Source: Diphasiastrum complanatum (Eukaryota > Streptophyta > Lycopodiopsida > Lycopodiales > Lycopodiaceae). Taken from it: a DNA stretch of 64,000 bases. Made by a program: the position numbers and the translations under genes. The notes beneath the pieces are model-generated. The model was not told the DNA's origin, made no database searches, and worked only from the letters and a program-made list of their open reading frames with translations. Position 1 is the first letter of the stretch. Each line of letters opens with the position of its first letter. Where the stretch lies: assembly GCA_029204225.1 (NCBI GenBank), contig CM055096.1, positions 32,240,305 to 32,304,304 of the forward strand. The letters run 5' to 3'. Below are positions 33,592-45,075 of this stretch, piece by piece.

Positions 33592-35891
33592 TTGATATTA
33601 AAAACTCTAATGTGTTGTGCCTTAGGTTTGCCTATGGACGGCAGTATGCCTGTTACAAAGCCAGACTTTATCACTGAGAGCAAAGTTTTTCAAGAAGAAG
33701 CTTATCTTGAGAAAAGGGGATATAAACTCTCTTATATCAGAGACCCCAATCTCAAAAGCTTTGTGCGATTTGCTCTTGCTTCTATATTCTTACTGGAGCA
33801 AGAGTGTACCATTTCCAACACGAATATGAGATATTTGCTGAGAGCCCTAAACGAAGAACCCATTGTCTTTGAACATATTGCTTTTAAGCAATTCTGTAAA
33901 TTAGTAAAGATTAATCAGTTTTCCAGGGTTGGTTTGCAGATTGGTATTCTATGTATGCATGCCGGTGTGTTAACTGTGCAGGAAGATATCAGAATTGCAC
34001 CGGTACTGCTAGAGTTAGCTCGTTCAGTTGAGGCTAATTCCCAAATGCAAGCATCAAAGGCAACCACCATAGAAAAGGCATCATCATCATCATCAAGCCA
34101 ACACGAAGGGAGCTCGGTGAGGATGTCCTCTCCGTCGTCACAATATAAGACGCCTTCCAATGCAGAAAGGAGCAGAGAAGTGGAAGAAGAAATAGGAAAT
34201 GTAGCTGAGCAGGAGCAGAACCAAGAAGATATCCAACAAGAGCCAACACAAGAAGAAGAACAAATTCATGATATTCAGCAGGAAAGTGAAAGTGATGTCG
34301 AGGCACCAAACCTCGACGAAGAATTATATGAGAAGACTTTTGGTACATTGTTGTCAGACACACAAGCATCTATTAAACATTTTGTCAGCCTAGAGAAAGT
34401 CTCTAGGAAACTTGGCTCAAAGTATGATTCCATCCGAACAGACCTAATCCAAAAAAATGTAGAGGAAATCAAGACTGAGCTGTCACACAAGAGTAAAGAG
34501 CTTGAAGCAGTCCAAGCAGAGCTGAGCAGGAAGGATATAGCCCTCGAAGAAGCAAAAGGAAGACATGATGCTACGTTGGAGGTACTTGAAGTAATTCAAG
34601 AGCAGTCCAATGCTTTTGAAAATGAAAATTTATTGCTCAAACAATAGATCCAGACCCTGCAGGCTTCTTTGCAGGAGGAACGACATGTGCGAGCTACTTT
34701 CCAGAGTAGTAACGAGGAGCTGAGTGACAAACTCAGCAATGCCATTACCGACAAGGAGAGTGCTGAAGCAAATCAAAGATAGCTCTAGGACTCTGTTGCC
34801 CAGCCGCAGAATTCTGCAGATATTCTGAGGAAAGGCAACCAAATCTATAATAGACGGAACGAAGAGGCAATTCTATGGCGGATAAGCGCCGAAGTCACAT
34901 TGGGAGCCTGTGTATCTCATGGGAGATATAAGATCGACCCAACAAATTGGAAAGGTATTTAAGAAAGAACGATCCAAACCTTCCAGCTACAACATCTGCA
35001 ACCCCAGCTGAATGCATATGAGAAATTGAAAGAAGAACTAGAAGAGGCTAAGTTTCAATCAAGCCAGATCTAGAATTTTGAAGAGAAAGAACATGTTTAG
35101 CGCTAGGACCAATCTACGCAGATGGATGAGCCAGCCAAAGATACATCAGAAAAGGCCATCCAGACAGATATTATTTTTAAGCAAATTCAGAAAGATCAAG
35201 AGGTGCAGACTGACCCTGAGAATGTTGTGAAGCCAAAAGCAGCCAGTGACACAACTGCTGCAGACCAACCAGCAACGCTAGCAATCATTCCGTAGTAGGC
35301 TGAAGCATCACAGAATGGAGCTGTCGAGAGGAAGAACAAAGTAGTGTATTCACTACTAAAGACAGATTTTCAGACATTCCAACAAGAACTGGCATTTTTT
35401 CTTCCACCTTTTTGTAGTTCAGAACTCCAATGGAGAATGGATTACCTTCTTTTACCTAAACTTTTTGGTTATACTAAAGAACAATGGGAAAGCCCTTGGA
35501 CTTTTTCTAACCTCAACACTTTTGGGGCCAAACTAACAGTGTACCAAAAAGGTATCCTTGCTCTTGCCATTGTTCAGAATAAGTTCAATGTGCAAACTAA
35601 CTATATCCATGTTGTTACAGAATCTTTGTATATATATATATCCTAGAATATCTAAAAACATTTGAAAACAATATTTTTCCAGTTTTGGATGAGTATCATA
35701 ATAAGCTAGACTCAATTAGCATTTTTGATGTTAAAGAAGTTGTCCCTAGCCTTAATCCAATTACTTCCAGAATCTCCAGTCAGCTGTTATTCCCTGATCC
35801 GTGGGAAATCTACATAGATTGGGAAGCTAATTATTCTCATTATTTGGAGGAAGTTGAAGCAAATAATATACTTCGCTCTCCTATCCAATAA
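33592..35891 (+). pseudogene. Decayed coiled-coil protein gene, unrecognised
   Basis: One reading frame (position 1 mod 3) stays protein-like from 33592 to 35646 but contains nine internal stops: TAG at 34645, 34780, 34786, 35071, 35098, 35104, 35293 and 35296, and TAA at 34960. The first 351 codons encode a globular start (DFITESKVFQEEAYLEKRGY, SFVRFALASIFLLEQ), a Ser-rich linker, a Glu/Gln-rich segment and a long heptad-like coiled coil. The second part contains LPPFCSSELQWRMDYLLLPK. A final frame (35685-35891) may be the next exon, but phases of the visible splice sites do not match. It resembles a structural gag-like protein in style only; no family is claimed. Its upstream flank (about 33570-33610) resembles 45631-45670. 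Confidence 0.5.
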
Positions 35892-36518
35892 CCAGACCAT
35901 ACCATACTTACAATTATATAAATATTGCTTCTCTTATTTCATATGCCCTTTTGTCCATTCAAAAATTGTACATTAAAGAAAAATTCCCAGAATATACATA
36001 TGCAGCCCTCTCACTAACTGTCCCTTCTGCTGAAATAGTTGGTACACTCATCTTGAAAATAACACATTGATCGACAACCCCCTTGCACCATTGGGAAATC
36101 AAGGAATGGGAGGTTATTCGAATCTATCATTTCAAGAAGATTACAACCAGAAGAATAATTACTACCTTGCTACAAAAGGGATGACCTTAGAGCAAGTCAA
36201 TGAAATCCATATTTAGGTTAAAACTCGCGACGTTTTGTGCGACGTTCTGTAGAGACGCAGTAGCAGATCTCAACCGACATCTTAATAGTTGGTAAACGAC
36301 ATTGAGGCCGATGATCATTCTTGTAAGGTCGACACTTCGTTCTTGAAATAAGCTGGGCCACTACCTTTTCCGACAAAATCTTTTTTGGCCTCAATGGACT
36401 TTCCTACATTAGAACTTGCAACAACGCCTTCTAACAAAAGCCTGCACTCCAAGAAAAAGCTCTTGATAGGCCTTTCTTCTATTGCCTATCCTTCCCTCAT
36501 CTCTATCTTCTCATATTT

Positions 36519-36520
<2 letters not shown>
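35892..36520. other. Continuation of decayed sequence
   Basis: Short protein-like fragments (EWEVIRIYHFKKITTRR near 36110) appear on the plus strand but shift frame repeatedly. They may be the tail of the coiled-coil gene's element. Confidence 0.3.
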
Positions 36521-36521
<1 letters not shown>

Positions 36522-36603
<82 letters not shown>

Positions 36604-36722
36604 CACACGCACGCACGCACCCACACACTCACACACACACACACACACACATTTGGCTTTGGCATTTTGTCATCTTGGTCCCCTTTCTTCTTTTTTTGGA
36701 AAAGAGGGGGGGGGGGGGGGGG
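36522..36722. repeat. (CT)n-(CA)n microsatellite followed by a 17-G run
   Basis: CT covers 36522-36600. CA with CG interruptions covers 36601-36650. A run of 17 G lies at 36706-36722. A second CT plus G-run pair occurs at 44368-44541. Confidence 0.95.
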
Positions 36723-38380
36723 TGCACATTCTTGATTCTTGAATTAATCATTGATTTAGGATCAAATGCAACCTCGTTAGGTTTTATGACGCTCATTTGA
36801 TACCTGTAGGAATTATAGTTTTTTGTTTTGCCATCATGCATGTTTTGTCGTGTTTCTTAACACAGACCGCAGTACCTGCAAAGCTACTCTCATTCTATGT
36901 GCAGAGTAATGCCTGGTAATATACACGGGTTTATGTGCAACAATTTGACACCTACGACATTCAACACATAATCGAATCAGCCGAACTATTCGAAGGACGA
37001 ATGTTTTGACCTTCTGGCAAATCTTTATTTCTGGAGTAAAGGGTATCCATTCATGTCAATATCCACATTCGAATGTCATTTCAAACTATTCGAAGAAGCT
37101 CGAAGACCTGGCCATCTATGAACTACTTCACCTATTCGTATCGACATCAAATCAAAGATTGTTTCGACCATTCGAATACCTCGACAACACTTTCATGGGG
37201 GTGTTTGAACATTTGTTCGAACTCGAACATTTGGTCATCCAATTGTTCAATGGTCAACCGAACATCTTCGATTTGTAGCACACTGTACATATATTACACA
37301 TAGTAAACTGCACACTTGCCTACTGTCTATAGGTGTACCGATTTACATGTACATGTTTGTATAGAAGTAATGCCACATCAAATATCTGCAAATTACATTC
37401 ACGACCAACATCTGGTCACATTAAACTAGACTTATAATTGCAGATTAGTTAAGCATGCAAATCAATTTTTTTAATCACAAGTGTCATGTGTATATATACG
37501 TCTAGCTCACACTCACTATGCAGAGGAAGATTGAGCATCAAAAGTTATGCCACATTAAGGTTGTAGCCGCTTGTGTTGTTTGTGCTCCATATTGAGCAAA
37601 CACTCTTATGTCAAGCATTCACTAAGTGTAAAATATCAACAACACCTTTTACTATATGTGTCTAATCTCGATATGCGTGTGCTGTGATTGATTTCACTTT
37701 CCTAACTGCTTGTCTCAGTTCGCTCACTCAGTCTGATCGAATCACGAACGTCTACGACTCCTTAGAATTCAATAAGACTATCTCCGATGCTTGAGGAACG
37801 AATGCTATCTTTCTACATTACTACATCAATTTTGAATTGAGCTTCACTTTTGAACTAAACACTAGTAATTGTATATGCTATCTATTCTTTTTGGTGATTG
37901 TACTCGAATCACTCAATTCGTTCGAGTATGAAACTATTTCTAGCGGTCCTTAATGCATGAGCCGCAGGATAGGGCCTTCGTTTGAGGACAAGAGCTCAAG
38001 GGAAAGGTCCGTAGAAGGTCCCTTTTGAAGGTCGAGGAAGCCAATCTTTCCCTTGAAAACAACTTTTACTTTCTTTATTTTTTCTTATCAATTTATTTAT
38101 TTATTTCTGCAATGCACATTTAGCTTTGGTGCTTACAAAAATTTGAAAAAAGAAACAACCCAAAGTGTGTACATGCCGCTGAGGTGCTTTTTCTTCATAA
38201 AATAATGTAATGCGAAGTCTTCAATATTTTTTTTGTATTTTGGATGCACCTCTAGAGGTGGAATTTGATTGCAAGTGCAAGTGGAATAATCACTCGTTTT
38301 GTCTAGAATCCTCATCCTTGAGTGAAAGCAACACCTATGGACATTGTCCAGAATTTATGAAATAAAAAAAAATTTCAGAC
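36723..38380. other. No gene recognised; TTCGAA-rich repeat debris
   Basis: From 36970 to 37270 the sequence is rich in ATTCGAA and TCGAA words. Later parts have the look of an LTR or leader without a recognisable primer site. No conserved protein domain was found. Confidence 0.4.
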
Positions 38381-39606
38381 ATGACACTAGTAAGTTTTCC
38401 CGCCCAAGTGGGTGGGCTTCACATTTTGAAAAATATGAGTTTGGTCCGAGCAGCTCATGCTGCCCATCACAGCGTGAACTGCCCGGAAACCCAATTTCTT
38501 TTAGTATATATAAATAGATTACGTAGTGGAAGGCCCGAGGCCTGGCCTATGCTCCCACCCTTGAGCAAGGCCCCTCCCTGCAAGGAAAGGCCTCGGACCC
38601 GAGCCTTCCACCCCCCAGAAGCGATGGAAGGGACTAGTAACCAAATATTAGTTAGATTCTATAAAACAGAAAGATCAAGAAAAGATGACAATTCTTTGCC
38701 GCTCGCTGCTGATATTGTTGCTTTCACTAATTAATGTACTACTAATTACTGGACAACGGGGAAGTTCGCCGGCGTCCGAGACATCTTACCCAGACTTATT
38801 GGATTATGGTTCACAAAGATGGTAAAAATAAAGCATGAACTTATTATATAAATGCTATAAGAAAGAAACCAGTGCAAGAGATGTGCAAGACACAAAAATA
38901 TAACTCTGTTATCGTCCTCCAAACATGGCCTTGTGTTGAGTCTTATTTAACTCGACCCAAGAATTTGCAATTCTGTTTCAGTGGTTCACTAGGAAGGGAC
39001 AAACAAAAAATTTACAATGCAACTCAGCAGTGGCAACAAGAAGCAGTTGATTGTACATTTTGAGCACGAGCTACTACTAGTTTGATCCATATGTAAAATC
39101 TAAAGCAGCAATTAATTAGTAGCCTTAGCAGCTTCACAGAAGAAAAGTTCAAATCTAATTTTTCAAGAAAATCGAAACGACAAAGCCAATAACTCCTGAC
39201 GAAGCATTATTTTCTTTTCTATGCTCTTTCCACAGGAACTATAAACCGCCTGTAAGCAAATTCATGTTGACGATATCAATCTTTGAAATGATTGATTACA
39301 AATTATACGTCAAAGTTCATTATGTGAAGCTGATCTCTCTTTTCCTTAAAGCTTACGCCTTAAGAATTCGTTGCGCTATGAAATCAAACTATAATAACAT
39401 GAAACAATGGAATATTTTGAAATTCAATTCAAAACAGAAAATGGAAATCGCTTATGGTTTCCATTTTTCACTTGATTAGTATTGTCCTTTATGGAACATG
39501 TCTAAAAAGGCTGTGACGCTTGCAACCTCTGCATCTACAAGAGGTTTCTTACGATCATAGCCTGAAATATCTTCTGCTTGGATCAATTATAGTAGTAGGA
39601 CCTCGG
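38381..39606. other. 3' flank of the GT47 gene, no gene recognised
   Basis: A GC-rich patch at 38530-38620 has a hairpin-like pair of AGGCCTCGG/CCGAGGCCT words and creates a 117-codon open frame that I judge non-coding. The rest is AT-rich and would include the GT47 3' UTR. Confidence 0.45.
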
Positions 39607-41421
39607 TCACCATTTGTTGAGCTTTTTAAATTCAATCCGTTGCAGGATATTCCTGATAGAAATATCGAACGCATCCTCATATTCTGAAAGCTTTGACCCC
39701 GGTTCTGCATAGAGGAGTCCAGGCACAACATCATAGATAATTTTCTTCCGCATCTTCTCTATCACCCTTACGGGTATCTTCTGGAGTACTTCGATAACAT
39801 TGATCCGATCATCTTTCAAGGCCTTACTGGGAATGAAAATAGAGTAGCTAGTTTCGTTTATAGGCAGATGCCAAGGATATTGCAAATAAGCCGTGAAAGG
39901 ATCAAACAGAACGGGAATGCAACCGGCTACTAAAGAATCAAAGACCGATCGTCGCGTAGGGCTGTCTCCTGGAGGCTGCAGGCAAAAATGAGAATGGAGA
40001 AAGAGAGACATGGTGGATTCTGGACGAAAGCATACGCCTCCACCGCAATCTAGAAGATGACAGATAGCTGGATACTGTTGACACTGCTGAATTAACCTGT
40101 TTCGAACATTGTGCGGTTGATTAGGTCTAGGCTGCCCAGCAAAGCTTACTAGATTGCCTCGTTGAGCTGTGTGGATGTGTTCCTGCCAAGAACGAATAGC
40201 AGTGTCTGACTTGGGGTGGAAAAACGTGGGATGCGGAACGCCAATGTCATTTTCATGCCACGCGTGCCTTTCTATGAGAAGCTTTAACACGTTCTGCATT
40301 TGAGGATGTGATAAGAAATTGCTACCCCAAGCTTTGGGATCATTATCAGCTCTCCGAAAATCATAAGAAATCTTTCCAAGAGCCATAACGTGATCATGAC
40401 CGTGATGCCTCCTCCACCAGCTTTGCTCTTCAAGCCAAATTTCAAGCTCCGAACCAAGTTTATCTTTTCTATCGTTCGTTATATTTTCTGCAAAATGCCA
40501 TCTCATAACGTCCAGGCCTCCGTAATAAGGGATGTAGAAAACCACGGCTTTTTCAGGGTCATTTGTAAGGCAGGGGTGCTTCAAGACACGAGCATGGAAA
40601 ACTAGTTCTAGTGCATATTGATTGGTGTCATACCATTGTCCCTCAGGAAGAAGAACGCTTTCATCACGGTTTATCGCAGGCGTTCCTAGTCCAAAGTTAG
40701 CAAACGAATCGCACATGTTGAGCCATGGAATGAGAGAGTCGCATTGCCTCACAAGATCGACATTGAATTTCGGCGGCAAATTGTAAACATAAATTGCTTT
40801 TCTTTCGCAAGAACTAGCTCCTTCAGACAGCTTAACGGAATCTTGTCCTTCCTCTTGCATCGTTTTGAAGATCCGAAAAAGTTCCTCCATAGCTTCTACA
40901 TCATCTCTTGTATCGTACTGTTCAATTGCCGTAGAAGAATTATTGTCCAAACCTACTTGAACTTCATCTTCCCAAAGAATTTCAGGATGAGATCCATTTT
41001 TAAAGATCGAAGGGATTCTCGCCGATGCACCAGCAGATGCATTATCATGTGCATGCAATGACCTTTCACTTTCGAGCTGGTTCTCCTTTTCTTCTGATTG
41101 TTTCGACGCGTATTCACGATCCGTTTTCGTAGATTTTAGCATGTTTCTGCCAACAAGGCTTTTTGTGTTGGCCTGTCTATCCTCCCCAAGGACATCACCT
41201 CCACGAGAATATTGGACCGGGTAAACAATCTTTACTCCTGGTAGCATGGTGGTGATTTCCTTCTGCAGATTCTCAGAATTCACCTCCCCGCTGTGGGATC
41301 GTTTTATAATCATGGTTACACATCCATTTTCTTGAAGATCGTTGTGGTAGAAAGATATGTACCATAAAAAAACTACTGACATTAGAAGTACTGGAGGAAG
41401 TAGCAATCTCCGATTGACCAT
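39607..41421 (-). CDS. GT47 xyloglucan galactosyltransferase-like (MUR3/KATAMARI1 group)
   Basis: A single uninterrupted frame of 604 codons. Residues about 5-25 are a hydrophobic signal anchor, giving a type II Golgi protein. A variable, charged stem follows to about residue 205. The exostosin-type GT47 domain runs from AIYVYNLPPKFN (about 209-220) through WYDTNQYALELVFH, the H-W-GRDH-like HHGHDHVMALG, HPTFFHPKS (about 397) and the signature FCLQPPGDSPTRRSVFDS (about 479-496) with AGCIPVLFDPF. The length and lack of introns fit the plant clade that adds galactose to xyloglucan side chains in the Golgi. Which side-chain position it uses cannot be told. The start is ATG 41421, immediately before the anchor; the frame stays open 62 codons further upstream without another ATG. 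It looks intact and is the best-supported host gene here. Confidence 0.9.
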   Translation of the reverse strand: MVNRRLLLPPVLLMSVVFLWYISFYHNDLQENGCVTMIIKRSHSGEVNSENLQKEITTMLPGVKIVYPVQYSRGGDVLGEDRQANTKSLVGRNMLKSTKTDREYASKQSEEKENQLESERSLHAHDNASAGASARIPSIFKNGSHPEILWEDEVQVGLDNNSSTAIEQYDTRDDVEAMEELFRIFKTMQEEGQDSVKLSEGASSCERKAIYVYNLPPKFNVDLVRQCDSLIPWLNMCDSFANFGLGTPAINRDESVLLPEGQWYDTNQYALELVFHARVLKHPCLTNDPEKAVVFYIPYYGGLDVMRWHFAENITNDRKDKLGSELEIWLEEQSWWRRHHGHDHVMALGKISYDFRRADNDPKAWGSNFLSHPQMQNVLKLLIERHAWHENDIGVPHPTFFHPKSDTAIRSWQEHIHTAQRGNLVSFAGQPRPNQPHNVRNRLIQQCQQYPAICHLLDCGGGVCFRPESTMSLFLHSHFCLQPPGDSPTRRSVFDSLVAGCIPVLFDPFTAYLQYPWHLPINETSYSIFIPSKALKDDRINVIEVLQKIPVRVIEKMRKKIIYDVVPGLLYAEPGSKLSEYEDAFDISIRNILQRIEFKKLNKW

Positions 41422-41607
41422 CGTCACCAAGCCGGACCAGCTACAGCACAAGCAAAGGTCTTTGTGATAAACGCTTCCAGAATACCATTCACTGTCGTCC
41501 TTGTTGCTTCTCCTCCAGTGCCATAGCAGCTCAACTTCATGGAACAGGTCCCTCAAAGATGAAAGATCTTGGAATTCGGAAATGGCGCGATTTTCTTTCT
41601 CTGTTGA

Positions 41608-41802
41608 TTAGGATATACCGAACATCTTTCTGCATTTCCAGGCAGTAATTGTCTTGAACATCTTTTCAACTGAGATATCGTCGACTTCTGCCATGGTCAC
41701 TCTTGGCAATCCGGGCAGCTCTTTCTTGCTTGCCCGATCTGACAAGCGAGATCGTCGCACATACTCGTCGACGCTTCTCCTTCTGCTACATTCACAAACC
41801 AT
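41608..41802 (-). other. Upstream ORF (64 codons) in frame with the GT47 gene
   Basis: It begins at ATG 41802, the first ATG below the TATA-like box, and stops at a TAA at 41610-41608. The main GT47 frame follows in the same phase, with no further stop before ATG 41421. The peptide is Arg/Lys-rich (CSRRRSVDEYVRRSR) and unrecognised. It may be a regulatory uORF, or an N-terminal exon if an unseen splice removes the stop. Confidence 0.45.
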
Positions 41803-41955
41803 GATACTGCAATTCCTGTTACAGATCTTCTAAATCACAGATCCAGATACTGATTAGCACTTACCCCCACCTTCCACGAGCCATTTACCCATTCAAACTA
41901 TTATTCATCATGTCGTCCATGTCGTGTCCACGATGATGGCCGCAATCTCCACGCT

Positions 41956-41965
41956 GGATATATAG
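41956..41965 (-). promoter_or_regulatory. TATA-like box of the GT47 gene
   Basis: CTATATATCC on the minus strand, about 155 bp upstream of the first ATG of the leader ORF. Transcription would start near 41930. The assignment rests only on sequence and spacing. Confidence 0.5.
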
Positions 41966-42317
41966 CGAAGAAAGAGACGATCACGATGATTGATTGATTG
42001 CCATTTACCCTCTGTAAACTAAGCGCTGAACACTTGCAAAATTTGCCAATTGTCCCAAACATGGCGAGCCAGAAGGAAAACCAGAATAAAAACAATACAA
42101 TACGTAAATTAGTGAAGTTAGTGCTATGTTGTAAGGGTGGTTTCACGGGGGGAAGGGGGGGGGGGGGGGTTGGGGTTTGGGGTTTAGGCCAATACCAAAT
42201 TTTATTGATGACTAGGTGAGAGCTAATCTTTCATGTGCAAAATTTTTTTGCTTCTAGATTTATATGAAAATTTTACTTTTGGAAGTGCCTCCATGATACA
42301 TAAAAATGAGCACATGC
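41966..42317. other. Upstream flank of the GT47 gene
   Basis: No gene. It contains a G-rich stretch (about 42148-42185) of G-runs separated by one T or TT. Confidence 0.5.
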
Positions 42318-42457
42318 TACTATGGATGATGTATGTTGTTCTGATAATCATTAGGGCTTGTTTCACTAGGAGTGTAGACCTATAAGTTACTATGGATGAT
42401 GTATGTTGTTCTTATAATCATTAGGGCTTGTTTCACTAGGAATGTAGACCTATAAGT
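42318..42457. repeat. Two-copy tandem repeat, 70-bp unit
   Basis: Units 42318-42387 and 42388-42457 both begin TACTATGGATGATGTATG and differ at only a few positions, so the duplication is recent. Confidence 0.95.
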
Positions 42458-43137
42458 CTTATACTTTAGTAGTCCCACTTGTTCACCCAAGCTAGTATTC
42501 CCTTGGTGGCACACTATAAAAGAGACCACAATGTTGCCAATTGCATGTCAATGTGCCTTTTGCCCTCATCCAAGGGTGGTGGGGCCTTAGTGGGTGGGAG
42601 TGACTTATGTCCACCACCACCCTTGGGATTAGGGTGGACCCACGCTTGCCATCTCATCTAGGTTGGCAATGTGATGCCCTTTTGAAAAGCCACCTTAGGC
42701 CAGCTCACAAGTCTTGCATCAACAAGTGAGAGAGCTTAGCATCTTGAAAAGTTTGGCTCTATTGTATAGAAGTGGGGCACAAATCTTGCATTGACAAGGA
42801 AGACAAGTGACAATATCAAATAGGCGGGCGACTAATTTTAGAAACCAACCATCTCTCTTGTTGTATATAAGTGGGGTAGATTATATCCATGCATAAGGGT
42901 CACTAGTGATCAAGTGCACACTCTAAGGCATTTAATTGCAAGTATGTGTTCAAGAAAAAAGAACTATTCTCTCGAGCTCTGACATGAACGAATATGCAAG
43001 TGTAATCTTCAAAATAAGTGCTATAGTTATATTCAAAATGATTAGTTACATGGAAACCGTAGCTATGGTGGCTAGGTAACAAGATCGAGGAGAGTAAGTT
43101 GGATAGAGTGGATTGTAATGTAAGCTATGTGAGAGAG
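42458..43137. other. No gene recognised
   Basis: It contains GTTGTATATAAGTGGGG near 42860, an LTR-promoter-like phrase, and two short related phrases (AAGTGGGGCACAAATCTTGCAT near 42770, and an earlier CAAGTCTTGCAT). An old LTR is possible but has no visible ends. Confidence 0.35.
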
Positions 43138-43650
43138 GAAATGATAATATGACATTAGTAATCATCTGTCCTACGTGATTTGGAGAAGAAAGCTTATTCA
43201 AGCAAGGAAAAAAAACTACTTTTAGTATTGTAGTCTATCATGCTAGTTGAGAATTACCTCCTCTCTATCTCTCTCACGTAGAATCATTTTTCGCTTTTCA
43301 TGACAAAAAAAGGAGGTGCCTCGAAGAACGTAATTTTTGCGCCTATTTTTTTCTTTCCAAAGTCTTTTACATGCACCTTCCAGGATGCGGAAGGTGCATG
43401 TAAATTTTTTCCTGAAAGGTGCATGTAAAATTTTTTTTACGTGACCTTTGGCGCAGAAGGTGCATGTAAAAAAAATTACAACAAAACAAGAAGTAAAAAA
43501 AGTGTTCACGCAATGGAAGGTCACTTCCAATGTTGGTCTGGTATCGTGTTTTTGTGATACCAGCAGGTTCCTGGTATGAAATTTTTTTTGGCTTTGGGCT
43601 TGGGGGTAGGGTTTCAAATACCTCGTATAAACTGGACTCTAGGACCAGTA
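43138..43650 (-). repeat. Repeat R1, copy B with its 3' block
   Basis: On the minus strand 43650-43257 matches copy A and copy C (GGACCAGTAT end; TTTACATGCACCTTC and GAAGGTGCATGTAAA hairpin words; GAGAGAGATAGAGAGGAGGT end). It is followed directly by 43256-43138, which matches 20620-20742. Its 5' end is cut by an LTR starting at 43652. Confidence 0.85.
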
Positions 43651-43651
43651 T

Positions 43652-44138
43652 TGTCATGCCCATGCCTAGTCTCGGATAGCGTGTCCATACTAGAGACCGG
43701 TAGACCATCAACCCGTAAGTTAATTTTGACTATAAGGGAATTGGGGCCCTTATGTGTACATGGTCATAATTAATGGTTGTAGGCCTAAACACATGGTGGT
43801 GGAGCTGGTATGGGTCTGTCAGTGAGTCACTAGAGAACTGGATGACGTGGCCCAGATAGGTTGCAGAGGTGTCCAGTGAGGTGTCACAGTGCACTACTAG
43901 TGGTGCATGGGCCTTGGAGGGTATAAGTATATCTATTGGGCTCTCACTAGTGTATGCTTGATTCTGTGATTGGTAGCTACATGCTGCTAGTGTGATTGAT
44001 CCATAGCTTGGAGGCTAGATCCGTACGATCTAGGTTTGGTTGGTTTGGTTTATCCACCACCCATTCCCTTTGTTGTTGCTTTGTTTGGCATGCTTAGGAT
44101 AGTATCCTGTGTGTAGGACTTTATATTGGTATCAAAGC
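43652..44138 (+). mobile_element. LTR plus primer-binding site
   Basis: It begins TGTCATGCCCATGCC exactly at the point where R1 copies A and C continue, so the element inserted into R1. A TATA-like GGGTATAAGTATATC lies near 43918. A copia-type primer site, TGGTATCAAAGC, is at 44127-44138. The internal region after it is short and runs into a microsatellite; no gag was recognised. Confidence 0.75.
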
Positions 44139-44365
44139 TGAGCAAATGGTAAAATAGGCTGCTAATTGCAAAAAATAGCAGATGCATTCACCTCATTGCT
44201 TCTTGCAAGAAACATAAAGGAAAATTGGAAAAAAGATAGCATGTGGTTGCTTTAGAAATTGCGCCTCTGTGCGGCCCTCCCGCACGCCCATAATCAGTGA
44301 ATAGCCTGTAGAAAAGAGGGAGGGTGGTGGGGAGGGAAGGCGTGACTCCATCCCTCACCCACCAG

Positions 44366-44367
<2 letters not shown>

Positions 44368-44446
<79 letters not shown>

Positions 44447-44511
44447 GCTCTAGGAGGGAAAGCGCGGGTGTGCTGGCTGACCCGAGGTCTATTGTGTTTT
44501 GGAGGGAACAA

Positions 44512-44541
<30 letters not shown>
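44368..44541. repeat. (CT)n microsatellite and 30-G run
   Basis: CT covers 44368-44445. An uninterrupted run of 30 G lies at 44512-44541. The G-run length may not be exact if it reflects sequencing of a homopolymer. Confidence 0.92.
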
Positions 44542-44542
<1 letters not shown>

Positions 44543-45075
44543 GTGCGCTTAATTATACATGCACAATGGTTTTCCCTGCAATTGTGATTTTGTTGTTTTT
44601 TTCTATGGGTATTGCCAGACCCTCATTGGACAAAGTAAATGTGATTGCAATTGTCTTACAATAGCTTATGTAACTGAGTTAATAAGTTTTTGATGGCATT
44701 ATAAGATTATACTCCATTTTTAGTTGCTTAAAGTCAAAATTGCAAGATTCGTTGGTATAATTTAATAAGCACATAGGTCTATTTAAAAAAACAGTGTTTT
44801 TTTGGACATTGTCTTATTAACGATACATTAGAGGAATTCCAAAATAAAAAAAGACCCTTTGTAAAGATGCTTTTTTCTTTTTTTTCAACTTTGAAAGCTT
44901 TTTTTGGACCAATAATAAAAGTACATGTGTACATTTACGTTATGTAAAAATCTGCCCAAAAAATCTTGGGGCACATTTTTTAAAAATAAACATCTACAAA
45001 GAAATAGAAAAAAAAAATTCCCATTAATTAGTATTGGAGGAAGAGAAAAGAATATGGGAGGGTGTGTTAAATAAT
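44542..45075. other. No gene recognised
   Basis: AT-rich sequence with poly-A and poly-T stretches between the G-run and the fold-back element. Confidence 0.5.

Noticed and set aside
33592-35646. TAG read as an amino acid (stop-codon recoding)
   Set aside because: Plant nuclear genes do not reassign TAG; a TAA is also present, and methylation-driven CAG-to-TAG change explains the pattern without a new code.
36385-36742. Ser-Leu-rich frames over the CT/CA tract (also 44188-44587)
   Set aside because: Translations of microsatellites and G-runs, not proteins.
38381-38734. 117-codon plus-strand frame
   Set aside because: It is driven by a GC-rich hairpin patch, with no domain and no splice context.
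41422-41556. N-terminal extension of the GT47 protein beginning at TTG 41556
   Set aside because: A TTG start is not used in this setting; the ATG at 41421 directly precedes the signal anchor.
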